Shown: positions 1 to 7,876 of the stretch, one piece after another
How the letters are laid out: each line of letters begins with the position of its first letter
Numbering within the stretch: position 1 is the stretch's first letter
Source of the DNA: Lutimaribacter salitolerans
GTDB lineage: Bacteria; Pseudomonadota; Alphaproteobacteria; Rhodobacterales; Rhodobacteraceae
Length of the DNA stretch: 64,000 bases
Direction of reading: 5' to 3'
Assembly: GCF_042677865.1 (NCBI RefSeq)
Contig: NZ_JBHUDD010000041.1
Coordinates: 1-64,000, forward strand
The notes under the pieces: generated by a model
Databases searched by the model: none
What the model was told of the DNA's origin: nothing
Seen by the model: the letters and a program-made list of their open reading frames with translations, nothing else
Position numbers and translations under genes: made by a program

Positions 1-81
1 CAAGTCCGCCGACGAAATCCTCGCCTCCGTCAAAAGGTTCTGCCAGAAAACACTGGCAGGAACTTCAGATTCAGGTGACTA
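1..81 (+). mobile_element. C-terminal end of an IS630-family transposase and the IS right end (partial)
   Basis: From base 2 the plus strand reads KSADEILASVKRFCQKT and then about nine more residues to a TAG stop at 80-82. This resembles the C-terminus of IS630/Tc1-mariner-type transposases, which commonly end in a W-T-K-x-A-D-x-I-L-x-x-x-x-R-x-C-Q segment followed by a short tail. The rest of the element lies outside the window. The T and A of the stop codon (80-81) fit a TA target duplication within CTAG (79-82), and TA duplication is characteristic of this family. Bases from 82 onward are cpaF sequence. The family is assigned from the short tail only; the second end and the inverted repeats cannot be seen. 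Confidence 0.68.
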
Positions 82-535
82 GGATATCGTTGACATTGTC
101 ATCCTTGAGCAGCGTTTCCAGCGGGCCAAGGCCGCGCACCTCGTCATACAGCTCCTGGTTCAGGGTGGTGCGATCCTCGCGGTTCAGCACGATGCCCTTT
201 TCCGACAGCACCTCGGCGGCGATGGCGGAAATCTCGGCCTTGAGGTCGGTTTCGGTGGCCGCCTCGATCGCGCTGAGGTTGAGGTTGTCCAGAAGCGAGC
301 GGTGCAGGTCCAGCTTGATCTCGCCCAACCGCTCCTTGCGCTTGCGCTCCTTGTCCATCGGTGCGGTCTGGGCCGGGGCCGTCTGCGCGGCCTTGCGCAT
401 CGAGGCCGGGGCGGGCGTGGGCGCCGGAGCGGCGGGTTTCGCCGCAGCCGCAGCTTTGGGCTGCGGAGCCTGCGCGGTTTCCGGACGGGCGGAGGCCGGG
501 CCGGGGGCGTTCGGTTTCTTGTAGCGCGAAAACAT
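80..535 (-). pseudogene. cpaF: CpaF/TadA secretion ATPase, N-terminal remnant cut by an insertion
   Basis: CpaF is the hexameric cytoplasmic ATPase that powers Tad pilus assembly. Only about 150 residues remain: a Pro/Ala-rich N-terminal tail (residues 1-60), a charged helical segment (KERKRKERLGEIKLDL) and the start of the conserved N-terminal domain ending in GLGPLETLLKDDNVNDIL. At this point intact CpaF continues with a few more conserved residues and then the Walker A and B ATPase core, all of which is missing. The reading frame enters foreign sequence at the CTAG junction and stops at 71-73. The start at 535 has an AAGGA ribosome site and lies 20 bases after the cpaE stop, so the two were probably co-transcribed. 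The remaining part of the gene may lie beyond the IS, outside the window. Confidence 0.85.
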
Positions 536-555
536 CGGTTACGTCCTTACATCCA

Positions 556-1818
556 TCATGCCACGTCCCTGGCTTCGCTCTGGCCCAGTTCATGCAGGGT
601 CTGAGCCAGTTTCGCGATTTCCTTGCGCAGCGGGTTTTTCGGCGCGCTCTGGCCCAAAGGCTGGCCATGGTCGGCCCCCTGTGTCACCTGTCGGCCGCCA
701 TCGGGCATCAGCAGTTCGATCGAAATGCCAAGACTTTCGGCCATGCGCTTGACGCGGGACTTGCCGTTCAGATCGGTGAACTTGGGTGAACGGTTCAACG
801 CAAAGCGGATCTTGTCGAATGGCATGTCCTCGGATTGCAGCAGCCGCTTGAACCGCAGCGTGTTCTGCGCCGAACGCATGTCCAGCTCGATCATCGCAAA
901 ATAGACATGCGCCATGCTCAGCGCGGTTTCGGTCCACTGCACCAGGGTGTGCGGCATGTCGATCACGACATAGTCGAAGTGATGGCGCGCCAGGTTTACG
1001 ATGCGGCGGATATCTTCCGAGGTGACCAGATCCAGCGGGATCATGTCCGCCGGCGAAGTCAGAACCTGCACCGCCTCCTCGAACGCCACCATAGCGGCCT
1101 GAAAGCTTTCGCCGTCCATGGATTCGGTATCGCTCAGCAGTTCGAACACCGCCTCGCGGCGCGGCAGGTCAAGATAGGTGGCTGCCGAGCCATATTGCAG
1201 GTCGAGGTCCAGCAGGCAGACCTTGGGCGCGGTTTCACCCTTTTTCGCGACCTGCGACAGCTCCCATGCAAGGTTGACGGCCATGGTGGTGGCCCCGCAG
1301 CCGCCCGCCAGGCCATGAATGGCCAGCACGACGCCCTCGCGCGAGGTTCCGTTGGACTTGCGCGGGCGTGGCGTGGTCTCGGCCTCGGCAGCGGGATAGG
1401 GGGCTGGGGCAGGGGCGCGCAGCCGGTCGATGGCGGCCTGAAGTTCGTTCTCGGGCAGAGGGTAGGGGACGAACTCGTCGGCACCGTTGCGCAAAAGCTG
1501 ATGCAATGCGGCGGGGCTGACATCTTCGGCGATCAGGATCACCTTGATGTTGTTGACTTTTGCATGGGTGATGATCTCACCCAGCATCACGAGGTGTTCC
1601 TCGTCGTCCGCATCAACGGCAAGCGCCACGAATTCAAGGCTTTCGGCCTCGGGCTGGCCAAAGAAGGCAAGCGCTTCGGAAAAACCAAGGTCGCCCCAGG
1701 TCTCGCCCATCGCGTTTTCCATATCCTCGATCAGCAAGTCGAAGTTCTGCACATCCCGGCTGATCGTACACGCCAGGATCGGACTAGACTCTGGCAGAAG
1801 TTGTGCATTGCTCGTCAT
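556..1818 (-). CDS. cpaE: CpaE/TadZ-like pilus assembly ATPase
   Basis: A 420-residue MinD/ParA-superfamily protein that positions the Tad pilus machinery at the cell pole in characterised systems. Residues about 20-140 look like a receiver-like (atypical response regulator) domain. The ATPase domain follows, with a deviant Walker A, GLAGGCGATT, in which the usual invariant lysine is absent, as is common in CpaE, and a Walker B-like LLDLDLQYGSAATYLDL. I place the start at the ATG at 1818 because an AAGGA sits just upstream; the same frame stays open to 1983, but the extra 55 residues do not look like protein. It is followed closely by the cpaF remnant and preceded by a terminator, so cpaE-cpaF appear to form their own unit. 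Confidence 0.88.
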   Translation of the reverse strand: MTSNAQLLPESSPILACTISRDVQNFDLLIEDMENAMGETWGDLGFSEALAFFGQPEAESLEFVALAVDADDEEHLVMLGEIITHAKVNNIKVILIAEDVSPAALHQLLRNGADEFVPYPLPENELQAAIDRLRAPAPAPYPAAEAETTPRPRKSNGTSREGVVLAIHGLAGGCGATTMAVNLAWELSQVAKKGETAPKVCLLDLDLQYGSAATYLDLPRREAVFELLSDTESMDGESFQAAMVAFEEAVQVLTSPADMIPLDLVTSEDIRRIVNLARHHFDYVVIDMPHTLVQWTETALSMAHVYFAMIELDMRSAQNTLRFKRLLQSEDMPFDKIRFALNRSPKFTDLNGKSRVKRMAESLGISIELLMPDGGRQVTQGADHGQPLGQSAPKNPLRKEIAKLAQTLHELGQSEARDVA

Positions 1819-1988
1819 TCGCCTCAGGTCCTTTTCCGTCGGTTCCGCCCGGCCTGATCTGGTGTCAGGCCTTGTTCGCAACCCAAGCCCGAGTCGTCGG
1901 GCGTCTTGATCGGTGTTGCGAAGATGCTTGAGAAAATGGGCGATATTGCGGCTAAAAAACCGAATTTGTGCGTTATCGTGCAACGATG

Positions 1989-2020
1989 GAAAAGGGCGGA
2001 CTGAATGGATCAGCCCGCCC
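1989..2020 (-). terminator. Rho-independent terminator after the OmpA-like gene
   Basis: Read on the minus strand, a GC-rich stem of about ten base pairs (GGCGGGCTGA with GGCGGACTGA in the opposite arm, one mismatch) and a short loop are followed by TTTT. It lies between the stop of the OmpA-like lipoprotein gene (2053) and cpaE, which implies that cpaE has its own promoter in 1819-1988, where the DNA is comparatively AT-rich. Confidence 0.6.
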
Positions 2021-2052
2021 GGGAAGTTTGGTCTTGGGTGTTTGTCGTCTTG

Positions 2053-2706
2053 TTATTCGGTGCCGAAACCCGAGCCTTCAAGACCTGACAAACCGGTCTC
2101 TGCCGTCGCACTTGCGACATACTCGCGATAGATCACTTCGGCATATTTGCCATCCATCACGGTCGGGTGACGGCCGACGAAGCCAGATACCTCGGTTACG
2201 GTGCGGCGGTTGCGGCGTTCGCGCCCTTGCGTGACGACGAGCGGCTGCGTTTCGCCAAAGCTGACCACCGCCTCAAGCCGCGCGCGGCCGATGCCCTGGG
2301 TCGTCAGGTAACTGACCACCGACTGCGCCCGGCGCAGGCCCAGTTGCTTGTTGTACGCGGCAGACCCGACGGCATCGGTGTGACCATAGACGCGGAACCG
2401 CACCTCGGGGAACTGACGTATCCAGTCTGCCTGGCGGCGTAGTGTGGCCCGTGCGTCTTCATCCAGTTGCGCCGAATTGAACGCGAATGTCACCATCGAT
2501 GGCACCTCGCGCGAAAAACGGTTCGACAGATCAACGACATAGTTGCGTTCGCCGTTGTGCATCTGGATGTTGTTCATGGTCGAGTTGCCGAAGTCGGCCT
2601 GATTGTCCATGATCCCCGCTTCGCGCCAGAAACTGGATTGCGACATCTGCTGTTCGCTACACGCGGTCAGGGCCACAAGGCCGGTAAGTGCGAGGTATCT
2701 GTACAT
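2053..2706 (-). CDS. OmpA-family lipoprotein of the Tad locus
   Basis: A 217-residue predicted outer-membrane lipoprotein. The N-terminus MYRYLALTGLVALTAC carries a lipobox with the lipidated cysteine at residue 16. Residues about 85-190 form an OmpA-like peptidoglycan-binding domain, with the VYGHTDAVGSAAYNKQLGLRRAQSV stretch that contains the conserved Asp and Arg of the family. Its place between the secretin and cpaE is typical of Tad loci in Rhodobacteraceae, where such a protein may anchor the secretin to the wall (inference; it occupies the position of cpaD in other loci). The start is preceded by AAGGCAG and lies 15 bases after the cpaC stop. Confidence 0.85.
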   Translation of the reverse strand: MYRYLALTGLVALTACSEQQMSQSSFWREAGIMDNQADFGNSTMNNIQMHNGERNYVVDLSNRFSREVPSMVTFAFNSAQLDEDARATLRRQADWIRQFPEVRFRVYGHTDAVGSAAYNKQLGLRRAQSVVSYLTTQGIGRARLEAVVSFGETQPLVVTQGRERRNRRTVTEVSGFVGRHPTVMDGKYAEVIYREYVASATAETGLSGLEGSGFGTE

Positions 2707-2721
2707 CTGCCTTGTCCCCGA

Positions 2722-4164
2722 TCAGTCCATCACATAGCCGTAAGAGCCATTGAAATCCTGCCTGGCGACTTCGCCGGCAGCCCCGTTCAACTGCCGCCTC
2801 GGCGCGCCTTCGGGGTTCTGCACGCGACCGTAAAGGAACAGATCCCTTTCGGAGGGCGGCTTGACCCGATCGGTCGGCAGGCTCAGCGCCTCGCCGCGCG
2901 TCGGCGTGACCAGATGGGCGGTGACGATGATCACCATTTCCGACTGCGAACGCTGGTATTCGGCGCTGCGGAACAGCGCACCAAGGACCGGAATATCGCC
3001 AAGCCACGGCACCTGACCGTTCAGATCGCGGAAGTCATCCGTCAACAGCCCGGCAATGGCAAAGCTTTCGCCGTCGCGCAGCTCGACCGTGGTCGAGGTC
3101 TCGCGCCGCTTGAAGGCATCGATCCTGAATGCGTTCAGTTCGATCCCGTTGGTCGGGTCGATGGACGAAACCGCCGCCTCAAGCTCGAGATTGATCAGCT
3201 TGTCATCCAGAACCCGCGGAATGAAGTTCAGCTCGATCCCGAAGGGTTTGAACTGCACCGTCACGCGACCGTCGGATTGCGACACCGGGACGGGATACTC
3301 GCCGCCTGCCAGGAACTTGGCCTCCTGCCCGGAGAGGGCTGTAAGGTTCGGTTCGGCCAGGGTCCGGATCATGCCCTTGCTTTCCAGTGCTTCCAGCAGC
3401 ACGCCGACCTCGACCGAGCCGGCGTTGAAGCCGAACAGCATCGCGCCGTTCTGTTCACTGGTAGCGGGAATCGACCCTGTCAGCGAATTCTGCTGTGCGG
3501 GCCTGTTGTTGTTCGTGTTCGTGCCGCCAGAAACACCCAGGTCGCCGCCAAAGGTGCTGCCGTTCAGCGCCAGCGAGGCGCTGAGCGATTTCGACACGTT
3601 ACGCTCCATCTCGGCGAACCGGACCTTGAGCATCACCTGCTGCACGCCGCCGACGCTCATCAGGTTGGAGACGCGTTCGGGGGCATACCGCTCGGCCAGG
3701 TCCAGCGCGCGCTGCATCTTCGCGGCACTCGATACAGTGCCTGACAGCACGATGCCGTCATTGGCGGTGCGCACATCGATCTTTTCGCCGGGCATGATCT
3801 GCCGGATACGCTCCTTGAACTCGGACACATCGGCGGCCACGCGGACATCGACATTCGTGATCAGCTGACCGCTGGCATCCAGAATGGTCAGCGTCGTAAG
3901 TCCCGGTGACTTGCCCAGCATGTAGATCGTGCGATCACTGAGCGACGTGATGTCCGCGATCGCGGGATTCGCGATGTTGATCTGCGAGAAGGGTACTTCG
4001 CTTTCCACCACGATGGCGCGATTCATCGGCACGCTGAGGAGCGAAGTGGTTCCGCGTTTGACCACGCGGACCGACTCGGCGGTTGCGGGCGTGACGTATA
4101 CCATCGGCGCAGTGGCCAACGCAAAGCCTGCCACAACGGCCTTTACTAGCTTATCGATTTTCAT
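2722..4164 (-). CDS. cpaC: Tad pilus outer-membrane secretin CpaC/RcpA
   Basis: A 480-residue secretin that forms the outer-membrane channel for Flp pili. A signal peptide is visible (MKIDKLVKAVVAGFALATAP, cleavage near residue 29). Residues about 35-115 are the pilus-formation N-terminal domain (SVPMNRAIVVESEVPFSQI), followed by a BON-like segment (about 115-185), and the secretin domain proper runs from about 225 to 430, ending in the conserved VPWLGDIPVLGALFRS and a beta-strand (EMVIIVTAHLV). The start at 4164 has a GAGGCAGGT site. Upstream, a terminator (4303-4341) separates it from cpaB, so transcription probably restarts in 4165-4300. Confidence 0.93.
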   Translation of the reverse strand: MKIDKLVKAVVAGFALATAPMVYVTPATAESVRVVKRGTTSLLSVPMNRAIVVESEVPFSQINIANPAIADITSLSDRTIYMLGKSPGLTTLTILDASGQLITNVDVRVAADVSEFKERIRQIMPGEKIDVRTANDGIVLSGTVSSAAKMQRALDLAERYAPERVSNLMSVGGVQQVMLKVRFAEMERNVSKSLSASLALNGSTFGGDLGVSGGTNTNNNRPAQQNSLTGSIPATSEQNGAMLFGFNAGSVEVGVLLEALESKGMIRTLAEPNLTALSGQEAKFLAGGEYPVPVSQSDGRVTVQFKPFGIELNFIPRVLDDKLINLELEAAVSSIDPTNGIELNAFRIDAFKRRETSTTVELRDGESFAIAGLLTDDFRDLNGQVPWLGDIPVLGALFRSAEYQRSQSEMVIIVTAHLVTPTRGEALSLPTDRVKPPSERDLFLYGRVQNPEGAPRRQLNGAAGEVARQDFNGSYGYVMD

Positions 4165-4279
4165 GTGACCTGCCTCTCGATCACGCCTCGTTTACATGGC
4201 CTTTTTGACCTTATTGCGCATGACCATGCATGACTTTCGTTTTTATTGCAAGAATCAAGCCGTTCCACTCAATGGTTCA

Positions 4280-4288
4280 TGTGGATAA
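4280..4288 (-). promoter_or_regulatory. Perfect 9-mer DnaA-box match
   Basis: The plus strand reads TGTGGATAA, the exact complement of the DnaA box TTATCCACA. It lies in the cpaB-cpaC gap, upstream of the cpaC start. A second perfect copy is at 36605 before ftsZ. Binding is not shown by sequence alone. Confidence 0.4.
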
Positions 4289-4302
4289 CTGGCAACAGGC
4301 AC

Positions 4303-4341
4303 AAAAATCGGGGCGACGTGCATTTCCTGCACACCGCCCCG
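4303..4341 (-). terminator. Rho-independent terminator after cpaB
   Basis: On the minus strand, a CGGGGCG/CGCCCCG stem, extended internally by GTGCA/TGCAC, is followed by ATTTTTG. It lies 20 bases after the true-frame stop of cpaB (4361), which supports that frame as the ancestral one. Confidence 0.75.
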
Positions 4342-4360
4342 TTACATTCTGCCCTGCGGT

Positions 4361-5226
4361 TCAATTCGTGCAGGGAATCGGCATCTCGTCCACTTCGGCA
4401 CCACGGCGGGTGCGGATGGTGCAGATCTTTTCCTTCTGCTCTTCCTCGACCACAGGCGCAGCGACCAGCCCCAGCAACTCGCGCTGATCCATCTCGATGC
4501 GGCCCACACGGTGTCATCCTCGGTGCCGACAAGCGCAAGCGTCAGGTTGCCGGTTGCCTGGGCCAGTGCAAGGCTTGCCACCTGTTCGGGGCGCACGGAC
4601 ACCGTGACGGTGCGGGCGATCGCAGCACCGGATACCTCGCTGTTGGCGGATTGGTCGATGGCGATGACGTTCACGCTGCTTTCAATAAGCTTGGTCACTT
4701 CACCGCGATTCTCGGTGTCGCGGCTGTTGGCGCGGTCCACCCGACCTGTCCAGTAGACGTCCACCCGATGACCCGGCATCAGAAAGCCTGATACGCCGCT
4801 GGCGACATCCACCTCGATCGTGAAGGCCCGCATGCCGCGTTCCAGCCGCGAGGTGATGCCCGCATCCTGGCCCGGTTCTGTCACCTTGAGGGACATCACC
4901 GCCTCGTCCTTTTCCATGCCGCGCAGCACGACACGAAGCTTGTCGGTGTTGTCGGGGAACAGGTCTTCCTGTTTGGTGAATGCGCCCTCGGGGATCGCAT
5001 CTTCGGGCCAACGGACCTCGCGGACATCCTCGGGCTTGAGCATTTCACCGTACTTGAGCTGACGCTCGGCAACATAGACCGGCACGGTGCGGACCAACTG
5101 TTCCTTCATCGCATTCGCCTCGGCCAGTTTGACCTGATAGCTGGCGATGTAATTGTTGGCCATGTAGACGGCAAAACCGGCCAGGGCGAGGCCGGCGACC
5201 AACACCAATCCAAAAACCACTCGCAT
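4361..5226 (-). pseudogene. cpaB: CpaB/RcpC pilus assembly protein with an apparent frameshift
   Basis: CpaB is a periplasmic, membrane-anchored SAF-domain protein that works with the secretin. The first about 239 residues are normal: an N-terminal membrane anchor (VVFGLVLVAGLALAGFAVYM), a SAF domain (VYVAERQLKYGEMLKPEDV) and the conserved GFLMPGHRVDVYWTG. Near 4501-4508 the reading frame shifts. The open frame continues as low-complexity W/R/S-rich residues to 4342, while the homologous tail (GRIEMDQRELLGLVAAPVVE and onward, ending MPIPCTN) is in another frame and stops at 4361. Adding one G to the GGG run near 4501 restores a single frame, so a homopolymer sequencing error is as likely as a real mutation. 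The ATG at 5226 opens directly with the membrane anchor. Confidence 0.8.
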
Positions 5227-5354
5227 GCTGCTACCTCATTTGGTTGGGCCAGACGCCGGGGCGTCGTGACAGGGTTTCGCGGACATCTGTGACGCTCGGG
5301 CGAACCGGAGCCTTTCAGGGGTGCCGCCAACGGCAACACGACATCCACACGTCT

Positions 5355-5534
5355 TTAATTGTCTGCCTCGGCGGCGATCTTGTCCCCGACACTGGCGGAA
5401 AACAGGATTGTCTGTTCCTTTGCGCCGACATAGGCGAGGACAGCCAGGGCGACGACACCGCTGGTCAGCACCAACCAATCCACGGTGACCGCGCCGCGGT
5501 CGTCCTGCCAGAACCGTTTAACAAGGCCAATCAT
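5355..5534 (-). CDS. flp: Flp/PilA-type pilin
   Basis: A 59-residue type IVb pilin subunit. It has a short basic leader (MIGLVKRFWQDDRG), a prepilin-peptidase site expected after that Gly, and a hydrophobic helix (AVTVDWLVLTSGVVALAVLAYV). The residue five positions after the cleavage point is Asp followed by Trp, instead of the Glu-Tyr of classical Flp pilins. The start at 5534 is set by GGAGGG a few bases upstream. It is adjacent to a second pilin gene and to cpaB, as expected for a Tad locus. No prepilin peptidase gene lies in the window. Confidence 0.85.
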   Translation of the reverse strand: MIGLVKRFWQDDRGAVTVDWLVLTSGVVALAVLAYVGAKEQTILFSASVGDKIAAEADN

Positions 5535-5727
5535 ACTACCCTCCATGGGATCCCGTTCACTGTTGCAAACCTGACTGCGTGGGTGCTCGCAGTTGGACCT
5601 TCCACTCAGGTTTTCTGACCATTGCCATAGGATTGGGGCAAGAATTTGGTCATCTTGCAGCATAGTCGAGAAACGGTCTGGCGCACCGGGTGCAAGGGAA
5701 AGCCTGCTTTGCCTGCGCGCGCTCAAG

Positions 5728-6015
5728 TCATCTCCGGGTTCGCGGCGCAATGGGCAGATCGGAACACCGGTGAACACTCTTTTGGGTATCAAGGTTAAAA
5801 ATACCGGTGGATGCGAAAGGGACGCTTGCGTCTGCAAGCGGCCCNTCGACAGCTTCGATGTCTGCGGCGAGCGAAGTGGACAGGTTGGTGACGCCGGTGT
5901 CGATCAGGGCGAAGGCAGCGATGGCCAGGCCCACGACGGCTGCGGTCAGCACAACCCAGTCAACAGTCACGGCGCCGTTTTCGTCGTTGCGGAAGTTCTT
6001 GATAAAGTTCATCAT
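5728..6015 (-). CDS. flp: Flp/PilA-type pilin with uncertain C-terminus
   Basis: The N-terminal half is a clear type IVb pilin: leader MMNFIKNFRNDENG, cleavage expected after the Gly, then AVTVDWVVLTAAVVGLAIAAF. It has the same Asp-Trp variant of the Flp motif as the neighbouring pilin. Residue 57 is undetermined because of the N at 5845. Beyond it the 40-residue tail (TGIFNLDTQKSVHRCSDLPI and onward) does not resemble pilin, so the assembly may contain an indel at the N. If so, the true stop lies elsewhere, for example at the TAA reached in another frame near 5796. GGAGAGA precedes the tandem ATGATG start. Confidence 0.7.
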   Translation of the reverse strand: MMNFIKNFRNDENGAVTVDWVVLTAAVVGLAIAAFALIDTGVTNLSTSLAADIEAVXGPLADASVPFASTGIFNLDTQKSVHRCSDLPIAPRTRR

Positions 6016-6368
6016 TGTCGTCTCTCCAAAGGATGATAAATCTCAGGTTCGTAACCGAAGCTTTGACCTGTGTGGACCGTTCTCTCTGTTTGGTCCGTCG
6101 CCGCCTTGGTATGACGCTAATTAGCCAGTGAAATCAGGCACGACTTGGGCGCAAATCTGGCGAAACTGCAAAATCTGAAGTTTTCGTTAGTAAAAAGTGT
6201 AACCTTCTGTAATTTATAATAAAAATATTCCAAAAAATTCGGTGCTGGCTGCCAAACCCATCATCGCGTCGGCCCTTGATCTCGCAAACCGCGCAAGAAA
6301 CTGGCTATTTTGACCGCGATTCGTTAAGAATCGTTGCAACGAGCAGAGAAAAAAACAGGTCCGAACCC
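6016..6368. other. AT-rich intergenic region between flp and the transglycosylase gene
   Basis: This 353-base gap separates divergent genes. The stretch 6120-6242 is strikingly AT-rich for this genome, with runs such as TTTATAATAAAAATATTCC. It probably holds the flp promoter (minus strand) and the promoter of the lytic transglycosylase (plus strand). I could not assign exact -35 and -10 boxes. Confidence 0.5.
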
Positions 6369-7169
6369 ATGCGGCGCATCTTGTCATACGCCCTGATCCT
6401 GCTGATGGCAGGAACATTGCCCGCGTTGGCCCAAGAGCCGCCGCCATTTCAGGATTTCACCTTCAAGAAGGTGACGCCGCCCAAAAAAGGCGAACGCCCC
6501 AAATTCCCGCAGATCGAACCGCAGCCCCGGCGCGCCGCCAGCCCGGCCCCCGAGGCGACCCCAACCACTCCACCGCAAAGCCGCTATGGCTGGTTCTGGG
6601 ACAGCGTTTCACCAGGGATGGACGACATGGGGCCCGCGCGACTGGAAACCGTGCTGAACAAGCTGGCCAACCCGCCGCAAGGGCAGGGTGTGGCCGCGCC
6701 GCGATTGTCCGATATGCTGACCATTGCGCGCGATCAAAAGACCCCGCTGCTGCTGAACACGGTCGGCACCGGCGTGTCGCCCGCGCTGGTGCTGGCGGTG
6801 ATCTCGATCGAATCGGGCGGACGCATCGCCGCCACCAGCAGCGCAGGGGCGCAGGGGCTGATGCAGTTGATCCCCGCCACCGCCGCAAGGTTCGGCGTTA
6901 CCGACAGCATGGACCCGCATCAGAACATCAAGGGCGGCGTCGCATATCTGGACTGGCTGTTGAAAGAGTTCGAAGGCGACGCGATCCTGGCGCTGGCGGC
7001 CTATAACGCGGGCGAGAACGCGGTAAGGCGGCACAACGGCGTGCCCCCCTATGCCGAAACACGCGACTATGTGCCCAAGGTGCTGGCCGCCTTTGCCGTG
7101 GCGCGCGCGCTGTGCAAGACGCCGCCGGAATTGGTTTCAGACGGGTGCGTGTTCGAATTCGGTAGCTGA
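6369..7169 (+). CDS. Lytic murein transglycosylase (SLT family)
   Basis: A 266-residue periplasmic enzyme predicted to cleave the MurNAc-GlcNAc bond of peptidoglycan, forming 1,6-anhydroMurNAc. A signal peptide is clear (MRRILSYALILLMAGTLPALAQ). A Pro-rich linker (residues 25-75) precedes the SLT catalytic domain (about 130-250): the catalytic Glu lies in VISIESGGR, followed by GAQGLMQLIPATAARFGV and ALAAYNAGENAV. I prefer the ATG at 6369 because it opens the signal peptide; the frame is open from 6276 but the added residues are not protein-like. It stands alone, divergent from flp, and ends at a terminator. Linkage to the Tad locus may hint at making room in the wall for pili, but this is inference. 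Confidence 0.88.
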   Translation: MRRILSYALILLMAGTLPALAQEPPPFQDFTFKKVTPPKKGERPKFPQIEPQPRRAASPAPEATPTTPPQSRYGWFWDSVSPGMDDMGPARLETVLNKLANPPQGQGVAAPRLSDMLTIARDQKTPLLLNTVGTGVSPALVLAVISIESGGRIAATSSAGAQGLMQLIPATAARFGVTDSMDPHQNIKGGVAYLDWLLKEFEGDAILALAAYNAGENAVRRHNGVPPYAETRDYVPKVLAAFAVARALCKTPPELVSDGCVFEFGS

Positions 7170-7177
7170 TACAACTG

Positions 7178-7209
7178 AAAAGGCCCGCACAGAAATGGCG
7201 GGCCTTTCT
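7178..7209. terminator. Bidirectional terminator between the transglycosylase gene and scoB
   Basis: A perfect ten-base-pair hairpin (AAAGGCCCGC, nine-base loop, GCGGGCCTTT) lies between convergent genes and carries A and T tracts on its two sides, so it can work in both directions. Confidence 0.8.
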
Positions 7210-7230
7210 CGTTTCCTTGCAAAGCGCAGA

Positions 7231-7860
7231 TCAGGCGACAATCGCCGCCTGTGTTGCGGCCTTGAGCTCATCCTCGGTCACGCCGGGGGCGGTTTCAACG
7301 ATGCGCAGCCCGCCGTCCACCACGTCCAGCACGCCCAGGTTCGTGATGATGCGGTCGACCACTGCCTTGCCGGTCAGCGGCAGGGTGCACTCCTCGAGCA
7401 CCTTGGACTCACCCGCCTTGTTGGTGTGATCCATCACCACGATCACGCGCCCGACGCCCGCGACCAGGTCCATGGCCCCCCCCATGCCCTTGACCAGCTT
7501 GCCGGGAATCATCCAGTTGGCCAGATCGCCGTTTTCCGACACTTCCATCGCACCCAGGATGGCCATCGCGATCTTGCCACCCCGGATCATGCCAAAACTC
7601 GTGGCGCTATCGAAATAGACCGAGTGGGGCAGTTCGGTGATCGTCTGCTTGCCGGCGTTGATCAGGTCGGGGTCTTCATCGCCCTCATACGGAAACGGCC
7701 CCATGCCCAGCATGCCGTTTTCCGATTGCAGCGTCACCTCGACGCCGTCGGGGATGTAGTTGGACACCAGCGTCGGAATCCCGATGCCGAGGTTCACATA
7801 CATCCCGTCTTCCAGTTCCTGCGCGGCGCGTGCCGCCATGTCGTTGCGATCCCAAGGCAT
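7231..7860 (-). CDS. scoB: 3-oxoacid CoA-transferase subunit B
   Basis: The beta subunit of a family I CoA-transferase, which moves CoA between succinyl-CoA and acetoacetate (or a related 3-oxoacid) in ketone-body or short-chain acid use. At 209 residues it has the usual length. The catalytic Glu lies in QSENGMLGMGP (near residue 50). NLGIGIPTLVSNYIP and the C-terminal ITNLGVLDV are typical of the family. The start at 7860 has AGGGA upstream; 48 extra in-frame bases to 7908 were not used. Its partner scoA is at 8926-9630, with a LOV-domain gene between them. The substrate is inferred from family only. Confidence 0.9.
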   Translation of the reverse strand: MPWDRNDMAARAAQELEDGMYVNLGIGIPTLVSNYIPDGVEVTLQSENGMLGMGPFPYEGDEDPDLINAGKQTITELPHSVYFDSATSFGMIRGGKIAMAILGAMEVSENGDLANWMIPGKLVKGMGGAMDLVAGVGRVIVVMDHTNKAGESKVLEECTLPLTGKAVVDRIITNLGVLDVVDGGLRIVETAPGVTEDELKAATQAAIVA

Positions 7861-7876
7861 ATGCGTGTCCCTTTTG

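Noticed and set aside
2467..3744. A 425-codon open frame on the plus strand across cpaC
   Set aside because: It is antisense to the secretin gene, without a ribosome site or known domain.
4165..4300. A small gene in the cpaB-cpaC gap
   Set aside because: Short frames here lack ribosome sites and family-like residues; the gap fits a leader or promoter for cpaC.
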